IMG/VR virus record: IMGVR_UViG_3300009130_000065
Location: 1-40,117 of that record
DNA length: 40,117 bases
Origin: a virus
Strand: one strand, 5' to 3'
Shown piece by piece: positions 37,857-40,117 of the stretch. Made by a program: the position numbers and the translations under genes. The stretch's first letter is position 1, and each line of letters opens with the position of its first letter. The notes beneath the pieces are model-generated. The model did no database searches and was not told the DNA's origin. It was given only the letters and a program-made list of their open reading frames with translations.

Positions 37857-37869
37857 AAAACAAATCAAA

Positions 37870-38433
37870 ATGAGAAAAGTAATATTATTAACAGTAGCAG
37901 TATTAACTATGTCTATTTTTTTAGGTTCATGTAGAAAGCCTAGAGTGGACACTATTCATACAATAATAACAAATAACGACACTATTAGAGTGTTTGCAGT
38001 AGATACTATTCATAGCATCGATACTATCCATAGTATTGACACTATTTACCAAGTGAATAACGATACGGTAACAAATGTGGACACTATCTATGTAGATAAA
38101 AAGACTTACAGCGTTCAAGGAGCTTGGAAGTATTTAACTGATGACTCACACGCTGACTATCCAGACCAAGACATCTATAGTTATTTTTTATTTAGCGGTT
38201 CTATTTTATACATTACGCAATACACTGAAAACGAAAACGGAGTAGGTACTCAAGTAGGTGAAATATACACTTACGGTATAGAGCATTTAAGCGAGGGTAG
38301 AATGAGACTTACAAGTACAGAGAATAACGAGCAGTTTGAGTGTATATGGTACCACATGCAAAACGGTAATGTATTAATAATGAACTTTCAAGGTATGGAC
38401 GACCCATTTACAATAAGTACCTTTAAACATTAA
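37870..38433 (+). CDS. Lipoprotein with DTI-repeat stalk (187 aa)
   Basis: A signal peptide (VILLTVAVLTMSIFLGS) ends in a lipobox; Cys is followed by R-K-P-R, so the surface-export signal is absent and a periplasm-facing location is more likely. Residues about 25-75 hold repeated Asp-Thr-Ile units, with DTIHSI twice at an 18-bp DNA period. The C-terminal part (WKYLTDDSHADYPDQDIYSY and beta strands) resembles a lipocalin-like domain, as in the lipoprotein at 32732. A defence or exclusion role is possible but unproven. Confidence 0.65.
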   Translation: MRKVILLTVAVLTMSIFLGSCRKPRVDTIHTIITNNDTIRVFAVDTIHSIDTIHSIDTIYQVNNDTVTNVDTIYVDKKTYSVQGAWKYLTDDSHADYPDQDIYSYFLFSGSILYITQYTENENGVGTQVGEIYTYGIEHLSEGRMRLTSTENNEQFECIWYHMQNGNVLIMNFQGMDDPFTISTFKH

Positions 38434-38444
38434 AACAAATCAAG

Positions 38445-38933
38445 ATGAAAGCAACAATAGAAAAACTAAAAGAAGAGTTAGAGAATTACGAAGAAAGAGT
38501 GTCTTTTTTAACTGGTTATATCCACTTTATAAGAGTTAACGAGTATTCAGATGAAATGTTAAGACTGGACGCATTAGATAAAGCGTATAGCCTTCAGAAT
38601 GAATTAGACTTTAAGACTAGGTTGATAGAACAAAGAAAGAATCAGATTAAACAGATTGAAGAACAAGACAAATTAAAAGAGAAGGCTATTCAAGAAATGC
38701 CTGAGATTTTAGATAGAGCTTCAGATGTTTTTAATGAAATGGTTAAAGACCTTGATACTTTAAAGAAGGGGAAAAGGAATAAGGATGTTAATAACATGAT
38801 TAGTATCTTAGAACAACAAATAAGTCAAGCGGATGAAATAATCGACGGGATAGATGCTAGAATATCTAACGAGGACTATTCACAAGTGTTGAATGATTTT
38901 AGACAGTTACACAATATTATAAATCTTAAATAA
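38445..38933 (+). CDS. Long coiled-coil protein (162 aa)
   Basis: Almost the whole sequence is heptad-like helix (TIEKLKEELENYEERVSFL, later EQRKNQIKQIEEQDKLKEKA). No signal peptide or other domain. It ends the accessory operon. The family was not recognised. Confidence 0.65.
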   Translation: MKATIEKLKEELENYEERVSFLTGYIHFIRVNEYSDEMLRLDALDKAYSLQNELDFKTRLIEQRKNQIKQIEEQDKLKEKAIQEMPEILDRASDVFNEMVKDLDTLKKGKRNKDVNNMISILEQQISQADEIIDGIDARISNEDYSQVLNDFRQLHNIINLK

Positions 38934-38946
38934 AGCCGTTTAAGCC

Positions 38947-39012
38947 ATGTTTGGATACTTGTTTATAGTGATACTAATCTTAACAGTATTAAGGCTCTTA
39001 AAACGCTCTTAA
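38947..39012 (+). CDS. Possible single-TM microprotein (21 aa)
   Basis: A 22-codon frame (MFGYLFIVILILTVLRLLKR) encodes one hydrophobic helix with a basic C-terminus, 13 bp after the coiled-coil gene. The membrane-helix shape is clean, but such short frames can be chance. Confidence 0.35.
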   Translation: MFGYLFIVILILTVLRLLKRS

Positions 39013-39074
39013 ATAACGTTTTTGGCGGTATATTAAAAAGAACTTTGTTAGGTTATAGTTTTTTGTTTTGATTA

Positions 39075-39100
39075 AGGGGACTCTATGTCCTCTTTTTTTT
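39075..39100 (+). terminator. Strong terminator abutting a promoter
   Basis: AGGGGAC pairs with GTCCTCT (one G-T pair) around a 5-nt loop, followed by a T-run of eight. The -7 box TATATTAG starts 2 bp after the T-run, the same fusion as at 20966-21003. Confidence 0.88.
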
Positions 39101-39101
39101 G

Positions 39102-39109
39102 TATATTAG
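39102..39109 (+). promoter_or_regulatory. -7 box TATATTAG of the fibre operon
   Basis: It is located directly after the terminator and 53 nt upstream of the ATG at 39163. No clear -33 TTTG is visible. It probably starts the late fibre operon. Confidence 0.45.
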
Positions 39110-39162
39110 AAGGCAGTCATTATAAGCCAAAAAGATAATTTTTAACACTTAACTTTTATTTA

Positions 39163-39399
39163 ATGGCTACTATTTCAGAGAATCAAGACACTATTGAAGT
39201 TACTATGGGTAACGGAGATATTTATCTTATCAAGAAAAGAAACGTTAAGCTAATCAAGACAGACACGCTTAATATCTACGACAATTCAGAAAACAGGAGA
39301 GGTTCGGATGCTATTAGGTTGACTCATTCAGAGGTGACTAGTCCAGTATCTTCAGACCTTCAAGAACTTTATGTAACAATTAGAAACTTTATAGATTAA
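39163..39399 (+). CDS. Fibre N-terminal domain paralogue (78 aa)
   Basis: The 78 residues align with the N-terminal domain of the next protein: RNVKLIKTDTLNIYDNSEN versus SNVKILKRGNNINIYDDSDD, and THSEVTSPVSSDLQELYVTI versus SHSEVTSPVTANIDELFNTV. It is thus a free-standing copy of the attachment domain without the distal part. It could be an adaptor or a plug on the tail tip. Its stop lies 2 bp before the next start. Confidence 0.7.
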   Translation: MATISENQDTIEVTMGNGDIYLIKKRNVKLIKTDTLNIYDNSENRRGSDAIRLTHSEVTSPVSSDLQELYVTIRNFID

Positions 39400-39401
39400 C
39401 T

Positions 39402-40117
39402 ATGGCAACAATTACAAATTTAAGCACTGGAATAGAGATTGACTTCAAGGGTGCGGTTACTTACATTAAGCACTCTAATGTAAAGATTCTCAAGAGAGGG
39501 AATAACATTAACATTTATGACGACTCAGACGATGACGGAGGGCAAAAAGGACAGGTTTATATGACAATAAGTCATAGCGAAGTTACAAGTCCTGTTACTG
39601 CTAATATCGACGAACTATTTAATACTGTTAAAGGTTTTGTTGATGTAGCTAGTGACGCAGGAAGTGGTATTTACGCTAAGACTGGTTATTCTCACACTGG
39701 AGCTTTCGCAGGTAAACCTTTATCTAACAACTATGTATGGGAAGCAGGAACAGGTATAAACTACACACAAGCAGACGTTGACGCAGGTATCTATAAGGTG
39801 TTATCATTGGACAACGATGTACACTTAGCAGTAGACAACCCTTACTGGACTACTCCAGATGTTAGCGGTGGGGACAACGTAGGTCTTTTCAATGGTTACG
39901 CTTTACCTAACGAGGTGACTAGTTTAGTCGATTATACTTACGACTTCGACACTAACTACCCAGCATCTACAGGGACAGGTTTCGAGGGCTCTACTGGACG
40001 TATAAGGTTAAACGATTTACAATATGGTGACCAGTTACGAGTTAGATTTGACTTTAATGTTATACCCCAAATAGCTAACACCACTATAGAGCCTGCTTTA
40101 TGGTATTCAAATAGGAA
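39402..40117 (+). CDS. Fibre-type structural protein, 5' part (continues at 1-333)
   Basis: ATG at 39402; the frame is open to the window end and continues in phase at base 1, giving 309 aa in the circular genome. The N-terminal 80 residues are the domain shared with the preceding gene; then follow a Gly/Ala/Thr-rich segment (GIYAKTGYSHTGAFAGKPLS) and beta-rich distal parts. It heads the series of virion tail-tip genes. A fibre or receptor-binding role is inferred. Confidence 0.7.
   Translation, partial: MATITNLSTGIEIDFKGAVTYIKHSNVKILKRGNNINIYDDSDDDGGQKGQVYMTISHSEVTSPVTANIDELFNTVKGFVDVASDAGSGIYAKTGYSHTGAFAGKPLSNNYVWEAGTGINYTQADVDAGIYKVLSLDNDVHLAVDNPYWTTPDVSGGDNVGLFNGYALPNEVTSLVDYTYDFDTNYPASTGTGFEGSTGRIRLNDLQYGDQLRVRFDFNVIPQIANTTIEPALWYSNR
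39999..40117. repeat. Right copy of 119-bp terminal direct repeat
   Basis: Identical to bases 1-119 and in the same reading frame of the spanning fibre gene. It marks circular closure of the contig. Confidence 0.95.

Larger units (their letters stand above)
39013..39162. other. Intergenic region before the fibre operon
   Basis: The region contains a partly degenerate relative of the early promoter module (TTTGGCGGTATATTAAAAAG, 39021-39040, then CTTTG), a terminator (39075) and a TATATTAG box (39102). No gene was found. Confidence 0.5.

Noticed and set aside
1-40117. Lysogeny functions (integrase, excisionase, CI-like repressor, attP)
   Set aside because: No frame with recombinase or repressor motifs was found; the small RHH protein alone is not evidence for lysogeny.

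Overview
The window is a complete, circularly closed genome of a tailed phage (siphovirus architecture) that most likely infects a member of the Bacteroidota, probably a flavobacterium. The first 119 bases are repeated exactly at the end (39999-40117), so the unique genome is 39,998 bp and the window edges cut one gene. The host assignment rests on several signals: promoters of the Bacteroidota type (TTG about 19 nt upstream of TAnnTTTG), start codons preceded by A-rich sequence instead of Shine-Dalgarno motifs, tail genes of types I associate with Bacteroidota phages, a lipoprotein with a C-x-K-(D/E)2 surface-export signal, and a secreted protein that resembles type IX secretion substrates. 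No integrase, excisionase or phage repressor was recognised, so a virulent life style is likely.

Layout. (a) 39.1 kb through the origin of coordinates to 11.2 kb: two related fibre-type proteins, a large modular fibre, tail completion and HK97 gp10-like proteins, two baseplate or tail-hub proteins and a TP901-type tape measure protein. (b) 11.2-12.5 kb: the only reverse-strand gene, a replication-initiator-like protein, next to an array of 11-bp iterons and an AT-rich stretch; this is the best candidate for the replication origin. (c) 12.5-19.8 kb: small zinc-finger proteins, a ClpP-type protease fused to a scaffold-like tail, major capsid protein, probable tail tube, portal, connector and a beta-helix spike. 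(d) 19.8-21.6 kb: lysis genes including an M15 peptidase endolysin. (e) 21.7-28.9 kb: early recombination and replication genes, including a Rad52/Erf-like annealing protein, an SSB-like protein, RusA, two DnaA-domain-IV-like paralogues, a primase-helicase and a guanylate-kinase-like enzyme. (f) 28.9-29.75 kb: a 750-bp block with the structure of an integron gene cassette, carrying its own promoter and a ribbon-helix-helix protein. (g) 30.0-32.1 kb: small and large terminase, far from the portal. (h) 32.1-39.0 kb: a repeat-rich intergenic hub, then lipoproteins, a metallophosphoesterase, a gene pair joined by a T9 slippery run that looks like a tail assembly chaperone, a secreted T9SS-like protein and a glycosyltransferase.

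Regulation is unusually legible. Five nearly identical promoter-leader modules (about 21.7, 24.5, 27.95, 32.45 and 35.86 kb) drive the accessory operons with constant geometry. Four copies of a long palindrome centred on TTTAGAATCATTCTAAA lie just upstream of operons. Six other promoters have their -7 box only 4-5 nt before an ATG, which predicts leaderless mRNAs.
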